Shown here in pieces: positions 45,160-56,573 of a stretch of DNA of 64,000 bases (positions are counted from its first letter, which is position 1; the number at the start of each line of letters is the position of its first letter). The notes below the pieces were generated by a model, which was not told the origin of the DNA, searched no databases, and worked only from the letters and a program-made list of their open reading frames with translations. Made by a program: the position numbers and the translations under genes. The DNA comes from Xiphydria camelus (taxonomy: Eukaryota > Arthropoda > Insecta > Hymenoptera > Xiphydriidae). Where the stretch lies: positions 24,353,385 to 24,417,384 of the forward strand of contig OY783195.1 of NCBI GenBank assembly GCA_963678675.1, given 5' to 3'.

Positions 45160-45760
45160 ACCCCATTTTAAAAATTTAAGAAAAACAATTAGAGTTCTGA
45201 GTTCCTACAAAAGAGTTCTACAGTTCCTGATATAATTTAAAAATAGTTCTGATGAAATAGTACGAGAAAATTGGATTTGAAAAAATGAGGTGCTAACTTC
45301 ACGCAGCACCCCATTTTGGAAAAAATGGATTTTTTCTTTCATTTACTGATAGTTCTACAAGAGTTCTATACAGTTCTCTACAATTTTTATAAATAGTTCT
45401 GAAAAAAAAACATTGTCTTATACTTGAAAAATTGCACCAGCACTCCATTTTTTAATAAATCAAAAATGTTCGATAGTTCTGAGTAGTTTGTGAATAGTTC
45501 TATAGTTCTCTCAATAAGTCTCGTTGTCAAATTCCGTCACTTAAGGTCTTTATCATTAATATGAAGTTTCTGTAATGGAAACCAATTCTTCGTCATCACT
45601 TCACTACTGCGCATTTCTCGAAAAAAACTCGCAGAAGAAAATCTTCAGAACTATTGGGGAGCATCCCAGAACTCTGCTTAGTTTGACCAGAACTCTCAAT
45701 TTTTTTATACCATTTTTTGTACCAAGCAAATTGAGAGTTCTGGTCAAACTATGATAAAAA
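45160..45760. repeat. AGTTCT-rich region with repeated 'gcaccccatttt' blocks
   Basis: 'gcaccccattttaaaaat' (45159) and 'gcaccccattttggaaaa' (45306) begin two diverged units, with a weaker third near 45440. AGTTCT occurs many times throughout. An inverted pair, 'tttgaccagaactctcaatt' and its complement, sits at about 45690-45750. No coding. Confidence 0.6.
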
Positions 45761-45783
45761 CGGCGGCGCGATGGAAGTCATTA

Positions 45784-45854
45784 CCCTTTGCACTCGAGAG
45801 GTGATTCTCGCTCACCACATTGTGGGGCGCGGGAGTTACTCTCGAATGCAAAGG
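45784..45854. repeat. Short hairpin element with CCCTTTGCA ends
   Basis: CCCTTTGCACTCGAGAG and CTCTCGAATGCAAAGGG are inverted. TTAA follows on the right, but the left flank is ATTA, so a TTAA duplication is not proven. Confidence 0.6.
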
Positions 45855-45858
45855 GTTA

Positions 45859-47578
45859 AACCCAAGAGAACTAGAAGGCAGAGAGAGCCCGGAGTTGGAT
45901 TCCAATTTGAGAAGGAACAGAGAAAGGAACTTTCACGGAAGAAGAGAGAATAGAAATTTCAACGAAGATTATTACAAGCGCCATGTGCCTGCTCGCCGTT
46001 ATTGGGACACAACGAAAGGAGATAGATACAGAACGACCTATTCCGACTGTATTTCACTATATTTCTTGAACAATTTTCTTATACAGAGACAGTAGATACG
46101 AAAATGGGATACCTCGGAAACTTGTGAATGCGATTGAGAACACACGGCGACGCCATAAAAGCCTCTCTTCAAACTCGTCCAGACAATTATGTGCAACAGA
46201 GAGGCTCTTATGCCGTCACCGTGTGTTCTCACTAGACTCACACATTCCCTATGTACCCCATCCTCATACTGTCTCTGTAAAGTGTTTTGCCATTACCTTC
46301 CCTTGCATAGTGAAATAATTCTTTTCATAGTTTTCTTGTAAAAATGAAATGTGCATTGTTCCAATCTTTTAGTGCAAATTTTCGAGATGTATCAGGTAGA
46401 TATGGACCCTCCTACACTTTAGTAGATTTTAGTAATGTCACAACCTACATATGTCTCAAAGTAGGAAAGTTGAAATAAAGGTGGCATAGAAATCATTTTA
46501 TTAATTTTATATATATAAGATATTTATGTATAAGTATATCTTCATAATATAATTATTAGGACAATAAAATATACAACTAGTCGCATATCGTGTAATAATA
46601 ATATATGTATATACAATATTTGACAATTAGAATAATTCATAATCAACTCTTCGCCTCCTCCATCCTCTTGCAAGTTTTCTGGTCAACAAACAACAACAAA
46701 AAACTCAAAAAAAAAATAAGAATTTAGAATTCATAAAACGCGGAGAGTGCGCAATATATTTATAACCATGAAGTTTTTACGTCCGTGTCGCGGTGATGCA
46801 GAACTTTACAAAAAATGACGGTATACGCTCTCCTTTTTTTTATAGCAGCTCCTTTTCCATCGTGGCGGTACTGTTTTCAGTTAAACATTGATTCTACTCC
46901 ACGTATAAACCGCCCTAATGGAATATTATATTACATACCACTACTTACATCAATATTGTTATGTCTAGACTAATTTTATGAAACATTCTGACGAGACGCA
47001 AGGTTACCAGACAAGAGACTGTTTCGAATTCAAGAAGGATGCAATCTTTTTGAAAAGCATTTAAAGCAGTGTGGAGAGTGGACACCGCGAAGAATGCATC
47101 AACGCATAATAAAACAATCAGAATGTTTCGACAAAAAAACGCTTAAAAACGAATTCCTCAGATTCTTCAGTGTTCAGTCAATCGTGTTAACTCTTCCGTC
47201 TTTCGACGGGCTAATTCCACCAACTGTCGTAGAATTCAACGCGGAGCGGGTTTTAAAATAATTCTGGCAGGACCAAGGGCAATTTTTATCTCTTTGGTCT
47301 TTGACGGATCGAGATCTCCATTGTTAATCTTGCCTTTTTGTTTACACAATTCTTACACGTATTGAACCAGACGCTACAGCCAAAATATATACAATTTCAC
47401 TTTACAGACACATTATCGTGCTTCCACCGCTCATCTCTCAAAAACTCCTTCTCTTTTCAAAACGCGATTAATCGAACCGAGCTTTTGCCTTGTCTCTGTT
47501 ACTTCGGACTCGTTCTCAGTCCTTTCGCGTACTTCAGAAGATTACGTAGTTTTCGTAGCGTTTTGATTGTTGAAAGAT
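45859..47578. other. Intergenic region 3' of VPS26
   Basis: A plus-strand frame ending at 46095 has a charged stretch (NRERNFHGRRENRNFNEDYY) that might be an exon, but I found no convincing splice partners. The part near VPS26 probably holds its 3' UTR; AT-rich runs lie at 46495-46640. Confidence 0.4.
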
Positions 47579-49347
47579 TCAATTGACCTCCGGACTCGTC
47601 TCTTTCTCTCCTTCCCCGTCGCCCTCTTCTCGCGTCATACCTTCTATGGGAGCTTGTATATCTTCAACGCTCGTCGCATTGCTCGAAGGCGGTTGACCGG
47701 ATTCCGAGGGTGCCGATGGCGGTCCGTTTTGAGCAGCGCCCTGCGGAAATCCAGTTTCTGCTGAGACTAAATGCGACGGCATGTGGGGCGATGCTGTTTG
47801 AGATTTCCTGCTTTTCTCGCCTTTCCTCCATAATGTTATTTCCTGGTAAATTAGAAGCCATTGATGAAATGAAATGCACATGATTAATTGAACATACAGA
47901 CTGGGAATATTGGAAGTTTCCGAACTTACCTGTTGTTTGAAGTAACGACGATCTTCCTCATCCATCAGGACCAAATTGAGATAATATCTAACACTGAATT
48001 TTTTATTAATGTCACGCATCGTTGGGGCTAGATCATACCCTGCTAGAAATACCCTTATTGGAATCGATTCTCCTCTGACTGGTGCACCGTCCATTATCTC
48101 ATATTTGGCTATAGTCTCGTTTTCAGTGAAGACGTGAGGCCCTGCAAATATATATTCTACGTATCACACACTGTAGCACCAAACCGATAAATCACTAATG
48201 AGCATTTATGGAAATAAAATATCTTTTCCAGCCTTTCAAATGCGCCTTACGAGAAAAGAATAATTAAACACTCCTCACACATATATTTGCCACGATAAAA
48301 AATTTTTCGTTAGAAAAGTATTTGATTATATACTGTACCAGAACCTGTAGTCTCTCGTTTTATAATGGCTATTTCCATGTGTTTTATCTTTATTCTGACC
48401 AACAGAAAGTAAATCTTCCCTACGATTACATCCTTCAAATGATATCTGAAAGTAAATGAAAAAATTATGTTCGATAAGCAAATATAGCCTTTCTTCCTCT
48501 TTCTAAGGACAAGATTAGTCCAATAGAAGAGATTGAGACACAGTAAAATTAACTGTACTTTGAAATTAATCTTCCTCAGGTGTGTGTCGCATACTTACTT
48601 GCTCTTATTGTACTCAAATTCGATGTGCAAACAGTCTTCGATGCCCACTTCCATTTTGATGGGATTATTCATATCTGGATAGGAACTGAGAGTATGTACA
48701 ACGAGTTCTAGTTCTTTGACGATATCACTTAATCTTCGGACGATCGTTACTCTGAGGAAGTATCTAAGCCGCACATTGGAGCCGGTATAACTTTCGAATG
48801 GTTTCTCCACATTCGCAAACTCAAAAGTATACGAAGTGTTATGCGTCAGCTCTCCTGGTCTTGCAAGCTCTTTCACGAGACTGGAAAATTCATGATGATT
48901 GCCTCTATCGTAATAGAGTTCTATCTGTCCGATGAATTCCACTTTGACTCCTTGATGTTCAAGTTTACCAGCTTTTCTGAGACCGACGTGGACCTAAAAG
49001 CAAGACTCATTTTGTTCCAACTCTCCAAAAAGTCACTTTCGTCGATAAAAGACCAGTTGAGCAAATGCAAAACTTCAAATAGCTGTCTATTTCTTCCAAT
49101 AATCTCACCGTTCCAGAAACCGTCTCCCCATCGTAATAGAGCAAGTGACGCTCTTTTTTTCCATCCTCTGACTTGATGTCCGCGGTCTTTCTAGTCTCCA
49201 CTCCATCGAGAGTAATCTCTATGTCGGCAGACTGACCGAATCCGAAGAAACTCTAAAACCGGAAGAAACGCACGCGAAAAGCATCCCTATAAGACACGGA
49301 GGAAACATTAAAGTAGGGTGCTTGGCAGTCAATCAAACGCTTACCAT
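47579..49347 (-). CDS. VPS26: Retromer subunit VPS26
   Basis: Arrestin-fold subunit of retromer, which retrieves cargo from endosomes. Six coding exons on the minus strand: 49345-49347, 49109-49252, 48599-48993, 48339-48445, 47930-48141, 47579-47842. All junctions are GT-AG and the total is 1125 bases, 374 residues. Exon 1 codes only the initiator ATG. Motifs: SFFGFGQSADIEITLDG at the start, GKLEHQGVKVEFIGQIELYY, PFESYTGSNVRLRYFLRVTI, HMEIAIIKRETTG and IRVFLAGYDLAPTMRDINKK. The C-terminal ~70 residues are Pro/Ser/Glu-rich and not conserved. Vertebrate orthologues are about 330 residues, so the tail is longer here. Confidence 0.96.
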
Positions 49348-50019
49348 CTTCCAGAAAAAAGTATCCACGCGTAACGCGAGCAACCGGTCGAACGAAGGGA
49401 GTGATCAGGCTGGCGAACTACACAAATTGTATTAATTAAAAGTGACCCAAGACATTATCTTCAGGGAGAATCGAATGAAGTTTGGTTATTTTTTGCTCGC
49501 TTCCTCCCAAAAGTCACAAGTTGCCAATATGGCGGCGCCCTTTTCCTCCCACCCTTTCCATTCGCTGTCAAATTATTCGTGTCACCTGGAATAGTGTCGT
49601 GCGACGCGATTCACTGTGTTATTCGTCGCATCGAAAATGCTCCGGTCTTCGAAAACTCCTTTTTTTCTATCGATTGAAGAGAGAGGACAATTTGAGTTCA
49701 TTCAATGTGCAGTACAACCGGAGAGAAACGAACGACCGCGGATGAAGTTTACAATAAATCTTCGAATCCAGGATCATTTAGATTTTTGTATGATTCATGA
49801 GGCGTGGGTCATGGAAGATGCTCGTCACAGCGAAGGGATAAATCAACTGATCGAACCGTCAAGAGAAGCTAATCGAAGAGATTGATAGCGAGAAACTGAT
49901 TCAATTGATTATCACTGCAGCAATGCAGCATGGGTCGTGAAGTCTGCTACAGCGCATCACCGTCCAAAGTATTTCAAGGAATTTTAACAGATGGCAGCTC
50001 TAACCGTTGCCTATTGCCT
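49348..50019. other. VPS26 upstream region with an uncertain short frame
   Basis: 'ccaatatggcggcgcc' at 49525 contains an AATATGGCGGC core like the YY1/Pho motif, perhaps part of the VPS26 or a divergent promoter. A plus-strand frame 49637-49885 (82 residues, MLRSSKTPFFLSIEERGQFE) starts just downstream; I recognise no family and do not call it a gene. Confidence 0.4.
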
Positions 50020-50022
50020 ATT

Positions 50023-50164
50023 GGGTGCTTTCCATTTAACTGACACGAGTCGACACATTAAGTTGACACAAAATTAAACCATTGGTTCTTTCTGCTGGAG
50101 CCTGCCAATCAGTTGGTGGTTCTAATAGAAGTTTGTCGACTTGTGTCATAAATGGAAAGCACCC
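50023..50164. mobile_element. 142-bp MITE with GGGTGCTTTCC ends
   Basis: Ends GGGTGCTTTCCATTTA and TAAATGGAAAGCACCC; ATT on both sides. Inner pairing of 'gacacgagtcgac' with 'gtcgacttgtgtc' makes a hairpin. Superfamily unassigned. Confidence 0.75.
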
Positions 50165-50192
50165 ATTGAAAGATGGCACATTAGGTCCTTTA

Positions 50193-50338
50193 AGGCCATC
50201 ACACGTGAAAGAACGTAAGCAGTAACAGTAAGGATTGACCAATCAGAAATATCATTCTTACGGAATTATGCTTAAACATGCTTTCTGATTGGTCAATCCT
50301 TACTGTTACTGCTTACGTTTTTTCGCGTGTGATGGCCT
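50193..50338. mobile_element. 146-bp PIF/Harbinger-like MITE
   Basis: Ends AGGCCATCACACGTGAAA and TTTCGCGTGTGATGGCCT, flanked by TTA (50190-50192, 50339-50341). The arms ('agtaacagtaaggattgacc') pair almost to the centre. Same terminal motif as 8389-9823. Confidence 0.85.
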
Positions 50339-50886
50339 TTACCCGTGAAATACGAATCTTCAAATATTCTAGACGTAGCAAAAACCAATATGATACCTAT
50401 GCAGTAAGTCAAAAAATGCCCAATTTGTCCATAGGCGAATACTTTCATGTTCCACCAACATGTTTCGTAATCACCAACAACAAAAGACACAATATCACTA
50501 TAATGACGTCCTCTAAACATCAAATGTCAAAGTTAAAAATAAAACACAAGACACAGAATTATTACTGCATTTATGCCACATTCAAAGTAATCGAAATTCA
50601 AACGCTCCAGTTTACGTTGATAAAAATTCAAACGTGACTCGTACTCGAAGTACTCGTATTTTTTCAATATCGCCGGTCAATTTCGATGTCAATATGCCGA
50701 CCCGGTTATAACCGGAAACACGTGCTATCAAACCGTCCAAATGAATTCAATAATTTACCGTAGTTCATTCTTAAATCGAACCGTACCTCTGGTATATCGT
50801 AAAATAATAAAAATCCTTGTAAATGACACTTCCTAATGGTCCATCCAATCACCTCAAAAAATTCTAGTCGAAGGTATTATTGTAAT
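50339..50886. other. AT-rich spacer
   Basis: No gene recognised; frames of 119 and 76 residues have low-complexity composition and no motif. Confidence 0.45.
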
Positions 50887-51707
50887 TGTCGCGTCTGTAG
50901 TCAGACTTAACTTAAAATCCCTATTTCCGGAAATTACTAGATCTGTGGCGGCGCATTTAAACGCTTTGTATTAACGTTTAATCATCATTGTTCATTAGGA
51001 AGTAAGGTATAGATGAAACGTAGTAGAGAGAAAGAACGAGAACGTCGGGGACTGCGTGATAAGCTAAATAAGTCGCGGGTCACAGTGGTTTCTATTCGCG
51101 AGATTATAAACGCCTTCATTGAATGATAGACAGGGGATCTAAGCCGCAAGCCACTGCGATCTCCGTTTATAAATATAGTATTTCCTTTCGTGAACCGAAG
51201 ACTGCGATCTCCGTTTATAAATATGGTATTTCCTTTCACGAACCGATAGGCCATAGTTTAGCTAGCGAGAACAGGTCCCCTTTCTTCGAGTCACGTAGGA
51301 TGGGGGTCGACGCGTTCTTTCTTCGCACGTGGACGCGTGGTGCGTGGATTACATCATCGTGCGTAGAGGGAGAAAGTGGGAGTGGAGTCCTTGACTTCGC
51401 CTAGAGCCGAGTATTAGATTGGTTCCCCACCGTTGCCGAAAGGCGGGGACTTAGGATTTAAAAGGGTGCACTTTGCCGCTCGCGGGGCACTCAGATAAAG
51501 ATTTATAACGCGACTTTATATTCGAAAATGTGCCAAAATATATTCGATTGGTGATCACCTCATTTCAAGAAAGAATAGTTTTCTTTCTACCTAAATAAAA
51601 CTCTCCAGTTCCTGATCCGCCTCCTTTCAAGCAGAGTGGGTTAGCACTCCACGGGCACGGACCTGCCCCCTGGAATTGGACAAAGAAGACCAGCCCGGCA
51701 CGCAACA
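50887..51707 (+). repeat. 5' LTR
   Basis: Starts TGTCGCGTCTGTAG and ends CCGGCACGCAACA. A 45-base unit ('actgcgatctccgtttataa') is duplicated in tandem near 51157-51248. A TATA-like 'atttaaaag' near 51458 and AATAAAA near 51594 could mark promoter and polyadenylation. Confidence 0.92.
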
Positions 51708-51984
51708 AATTTGGTGACAGCGGTGGGATACTTCAAAAACGGACAATTTGACAATTTCGGAAAGTGACAGTGCCGGCTCGAAAGTGCGGAAGACGTTATT
51801 AAAAGCAAACTTTAATACGCACTCCTCTGTCCCGGGTTCTTTGTGCGTGGTTTTCCCCGGGAACCGTAGGGCAAATGCCAGAGGAGGTGGCTTTAGTGAC
51901 CACGCATGTTACAATTCCACTTAAGACCACCCGCGTAAAGAGACACTGAAAAAAACTATCCACCGCGAATCAAAGTACGGAACC

Positions 51985-52135
51985 GGAGATCCACAGCGAG
52001 GACGACAACCCGAAGATCCACAGCGAGGCGACAACCCGGAGATCCACAGCGAGGACGACAACCCGGAGATCCACAGCGAGGCGACAACCCGGAGATCCAC
52101 AGCGAGGATGGCAACCCGGAGATCCCCAGCGAGGG
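51985..52135 (+). repeat. ~28-bp tandem repeat in the LTR element leader
   Basis: About five copies of a unit of the form 'gatccacagcgaggacgaca' plus 'acccgga', alternating between two lengths. Confidence 0.85.
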
Positions 52136-52175
52136 CGTCATACCGATAAGTCTTTAGAAAAATATTTTTATTAAG

Positions 52176-52598
52176 ATGTTACATCCGACATATCTCGCGG
52201 GCGGTCCTTTCCAAATCGCGGAAACAGAAACTCCTCAATTCGCTTCGTTGCAAATCTCTCCGGTGGCTCAAAATAGCCCTCCAATACTATCACATCCATC
52301 GAGCGAACCTGAAACGCTACTAAAAGACGCGGCTTTCACTTGCTTCGCGCGCGGTCTAAGTAATACTATAATGAATACTTTACTATCAAAGGAGAAACCG
52401 ACGTCCCTAGAAAATGCCATTGATCTTGCTGTGAGGGTTGAACTAGAGACTATAGAACGTTCGCGTCATCTTCAGGCAACGTCAAAACCAAACTCGATTC
52501 AAAGTACGGTTTATAATACAAATAATTTTCCTAATTCTAATGCAAATCGACGTCCGCGACGGGATAATCCATACCCATACAAACAAAATCGTGATTGA
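52176..52598 (+). pseudogene. Gag fragment of the LTR element
   Basis: 140-residue frame MLHPTYLAGGPFQIAE... with CFARGLSNTIMNTLLSKEKP and ENAIDLAVRVELETIERSRH, resembling the C-terminal part of a Gypsy Gag domain. The N-terminal half and any zinc knuckle are missing or out of frame. Confidence 0.6.
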
Positions 52599-52836
52599 AA
52601 GCGTAAATTCGATTTCCGACGCGGATGGGGGGGGCGTAATTACGATTTTAGGCGTGAGCGCGACCAAGATAAAAATTATTTAAACGCGAGGGACACTCCG
52701 TCGGGACAAATCTCGCGGAACACGATTAGGATTACACGAGTCGGATCCACCAGATATAGCGTCGGGATAATCTGGAAAATATAAATTTCACAAAGGATAA
52801 TTTTGAAATCTAAACATATAGCTTCATTTCTACTAT

Positions 52837-53538
52837 TTGCATTTTTTTTTTACCCTTAATAAAATACCCTTCGAATTGAAGAACGCCCCGGCTTCGTTTC
52901 GACGGATGATGGATGTGGTATTATCGGGTCTTCAGGGTGTTGAGCTGTTCGTCTATATGTACGACATCGTCGTCTATCCCTTTTTCTCTCTCTTCCGGAG
53001 AACATTCTCAAAAATTGAAAACTCTCCTTGTACGGTTGCAAACGCCGATTTACCACTCCAAGCTGAAAAATGTCATTTTATACGCCGTGAATTGATTTAT
53101 TTTGGTCATGAGATCACCAATGAGGGTGTGAAACCCGACTATAACGAAATTAAGGCTATTCGAAGTTTTCCGGTTCCCAGAACGAAGACAAGTATTAAGC
53201 AGTTCCTTAGTCTCGTTAAGTATTATAGACGCTTCATCAAAGATATGGCAAAAATAGCCAAGCCACTTACTACATTATTAAAAAAGGATGACCCCTTTAT
53301 CTGGACCTCATTCACTCAGGATGCTTTTGAAACTCTTCGTAAAATTTTGTGCTCCGAACCGCTTCTTCAATTTCCTAAATTCTCCGAACCTATCGCTGGG
53401 ACGACCAATTCTTCAAAGTATGCACTCGGTGGAGTCCTGAGTCAGGATACTATCGATACACTGAAGGATCCTGAAATAAATTACATTACAATCGAAAAGG
53501 AATTTTTGGCGATTCTTTTCGCTATTGAATATTTTTGA
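52837..53538 (+). pseudogene. Reverse transcriptase/RNase H remnant of the LTR element
   Basis: The frame starts at the palm (PFELKNAPASFRRMMDVVLS), so the fingers are lost. The catalytic box reads YMYD in place of YxDD, the following segment is out of frame (FFSLFRRTF), then the thumb/connection resumes (EKCHFIRRELIYFGHEI; VKYYRRFIKDMAKIAKPLTT). The RNase H start TTNSSKYALGGVLSQ has Asn where the first catalytic Asp is expected. It stops at 53536-53538. Inactive. Confidence 0.85.
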
Positions 53539-53766
53539 CCATATTTGTATGGTTATCAATTTTCCGATTATCACCGATCATCGCCCCTTGGTCTGATTGC
53601 ATAATGTAAAAGACCTCATCTCGACATTAATTTGTTAATGAATTCATCTCAACGAGTATGATTATAATATCATATACGAACCTGGAAAATCAATTTTATT
53701 GCTGACGCTCTATCCTGTAATCTGATCAACCTTGAGGCTTCCTATTTACCCGAACCTTTCACCTTC

Positions 53767-54603
53767 TTGACGAAAAATGTAAATGAAGATGCCGCATATC
53801 CCAGGAACTTTGAAGAGGTGTTCGACTGTACAGACGAATCACCGCTTCCTTGTTTCACCGAGGATCTGGCGTCGGATGCAGACAGAATTTTCTATCAAAA
53901 TAAAGAATTAACAGATGCCTTGTTCCTGGCGCGCGGGAGCTTGGTATTCGACGAAAAAGAGGTCAATTGCTTTCAAACAAGTAAAGTAGAATCTGACGTT
54001 TCTGACATGACTAATTCGGATTGTGAAATCGAATATTTTACCACTGACGAAGACGGCTTACCAATTAAGTTAGGGCTCCACTCGGTTGCCGACCTGTTGG
54101 AGGTCTCTTCCGGGGGAGTGAAGAGTGGCGCTGAGCTTACTTTCCTGGTAACCCGGTCTGACAGATCCTGTAAGCGATCTCCGGCCCAGATGGGTTCGCT
54201 CCAGCTGCCGCCAACGAGGGACAACGCGGCACACCAGAGAAGACACCCTCCGGTTACCAACTCTTCTTACGCGAAGAGCCTAACCCTGTTGGGTGCCGCC
54301 GCCGACGAGGGAAATACCTTAGAATGTGGCACATGTACGGAGCACCCTCCGGTTACCAACTCTTCCTACGCGAAGAGCCTAACCCTGTTGGGTGCCTCGG
54401 TTGCTACCGACGAGGGAGACAATTTAAAGATGACCTCGATAAAACGTAGAAAATTTGAATTCAGTACCTATAATGTAAATCCAGACAAATCGACAGATAA
54501 TCCAAAACCGTTTCCCACTATTTTCCACTCCAAGGATCACTTGTATCTGCGTAGGGATAAACTCATCAATTTTATCCCGTTTAGATTTGAATATTTCCTC
54601 TGA
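53767..54603 (+). other. 278-residue frame downstream of RNase H in the LTR element
   Basis: Open frame in the region after the pol remnant, preceded by wording like the RNase H end (out-of-frame 'ADALS'). It is acidic in its first half and contains a ~100-base internal duplication giving HPPVTNSSYAKSLTLLGA twice (residues about 160 and 193). No integrase HHCC or DDE motif, no signal peptide or membrane span. Function unknown; it may be fortuitous or a linker remnant. Confidence 0.4.
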
Positions 54604-54881
54604 AATTGGCCTAGTGCTACTTGAGGACAGAGAATACCTAATATTTTACTTGACTCTTCGTAAAACCTCTCGACACCTTTCTAAATTATCTTTCAAAGTA
54701 CTTGTAATTTTTAAGATTACTAATGGACAACCAAGGTGAAAGTTTTGATATCACTGCAAACGATTGAGTTATACTCATTCAAATGGGTTGACGTAGGAAA
54801 TCTTCCGAGGAAAAACTCCAACAATTCTGAATATTTCATAACAATCCTCTCCCATGATACCAGGTAACCTATGCGTATCAC

Positions 54882-55057
54882 TGCTACTCGAAAAGGAAAT
54901 CGTTATCCTCTAACTCTGCTACTCGAAAAGGAAATCGTTATCTTCTAACTCTGCTACTCGAAAAAGGAAATCGTTATCTTCTAACTCTGCTACTCGAAAA
55001 GGAAATCGTTATCTTCTAACTCTGCCACTCGAAAAGGAAAATCATTATCTTCTAATT
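54882..55057 (+). repeat. 35-bp tandem repeat, five copies
   Basis: Units start at 54882, 54917, 54952, 54988 and 55023: TGCTACTCGAAAAGGAAATC then GTTATCTTCTAACTC. Confidence 0.95.
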
Positions 55058-55479
55058 ATCTAGGATAATCTCAAAATATTTTGACACTCTATTTCTCTTT
55101 TTACATGAACTGAGTTGCAGTTACTCACGTATTAGCCGAGCAATTTATCATCTGTTTTGGTTTGCCTCGTGCTATTATACCGATCACACACAGGGAAGCA
55201 TCTTCTTCGCTAGTCAATTCTTAAAGTTTTGCAAAAATTTTTAAACTTCAAAGATTCACTTCCACTGCATTTCATCAACGTAAACGTCACAGTTTGATTA
55301 TAATTGGATTGGATCGCATGAGATTGTCGAGATTACACTAAATAGCACCAAGAAAAAATTGTTCATGCAAATAAGTTAAGACTAGCTCTCATCAGACTAG
55401 ATAACATCGGTGAAAATACTCGGACTAACTTAAAATAATAACCTTTATATTTTTGAAATTATATTAAACACACTTGAAA

Positions 55480-55690
55480 AATTATATTAAGATTTTCAAA
55501 TTACATTAAGGTTTTGAAAGTACATTAAGGGTTTGAAAGTATATTACGGTTTTGAAATTATATTAAGGTTTTGAAAATATCTTAAGGTTTTAAAATTATC
55601 TTAAGGTTTTGAAATTATATTAACATTTGAAATTATTTTAAGATTTGACATTACATTAAGATTCGTCATCATATTAAAGTCTTAAAATTA
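55480..55690 (+). repeat. ~20-bp degenerate tandem repeat
   Basis: About ten copies of a TTAAGGTTTTGAAATTATA-like unit with drifting sequence, just before the 3' LTR. Confidence 0.85.
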
Positions 55691-55752
55691 CTTATAAGAA
55701 TAATTTTAAGAAAAAAATGTTTTTCAAACATTTTTTCACATAAGGTGGAAGG

Positions 55753-56573
55753 TGTCGCGTCTGTAGTCAGACTTAACTTAAAATCCCTATTTCCGGAAAT
55801 TACTAGATCTGTGGCGGCGCATTTAAACGCTTTGTATTAACGTTTAATCATCATTGTTCATTAGGAAGTAAGGTATAGATGAAACGTAGTAGAGAGAAAG
55901 AACGAGAACGTCGGGGACTGCGTGATAAGCTAAATAAGTCGCGGGTCACAGTGGTTTCTATTCGCGAGATTATAAACGCCTTCATTGAATGATAGACAGG
56001 GGATCTAAGCCGCAAGCCACTGCGATCTCCGTTTATAAATATAGTATTTCCTTTCGTGAACCGAAGACTGCGATCTCCGTTTATAAATATGGTATTTCCT
56101 TTCACGAACCGATAGGCCATAGTTTAGCTAGCGAGAACAGGTCCCCTTTCTTCGAGTCACGTAGGATGGGGGTCGACGCGTTCTTTCTTCGCACGTGGAC
56201 GCGTGGTGCGTGGATTACATCATCGTGCGTAGAGGGAGAAAGTGGGAGTGGAGTCCTTGACTTCGCCTAGAGCCGAGTATTAGATTGGTTCCCCACCGTT
56301 GCCGAAAGGCGGGGACTTAGGATTTAAAAGGGTGCACTTTGCCGCTCGCGGGGCACTCAGATAAAGATTTATAACGCGACTTTATATTCGAAAATGTGCC
56401 AAAATATATTCGATTGGTGATCACCTCATTTCAAGAAAGAATAGTTTTCTTTCTACCTAAATAAAACTCTCCAGTTCCTGATCCGCCTCCTTTCAAGCAG
56501 AGTGGGTTAGCACTCCACGGGCACGGACCTGCCCCCTGGAATTGGACAAAGAAGACCAGCCCGGCACGCAACA
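55753..56573 (+). repeat. 3' LTR
   Basis: 821 bases, identical to the 5' LTR as far as I can compare by eye, including the internal 45-base duplication. Confidence 0.92.

Larger units (their letters stand above)
50887..56573 (+). mobile_element. Ty3/Gypsy-type LTR retroelement, defective
   Basis: Two 821-base LTRs bound a 4-kb interior, with TAAT at 50883-50886 and 56574-56577 as the target duplication. A primer-binding-site-like 'tttggtgacagcggtgg' follows the 5' LTR, and a purine-rich AAGGTGGAAGG precedes the 3' LTR. The interior keeps a gag fragment and part of reverse transcriptase/RNase H, both without catalytic residues, and no integrase. It also carries three separate tandem repeat arrays. 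Confidence 0.9.

Noticed and set aside
49637..49885. 82-residue frame divergent from VPS26
   Set aside because: No recognisable domain or splice context; kept only as a note in the spacer entry.
50985..51404. 89- and 93-residue frames in the LTR, repeated at 55851-56270
   Set aside because: They recur only because the LTRs are identical; no known LTR-encoded protein motif.
54882..55057. 35-bp repeats considered as a CRISPR array
   Set aside because: The repeats are directly adjacent with no spacers, and the genome is eukaryotic.
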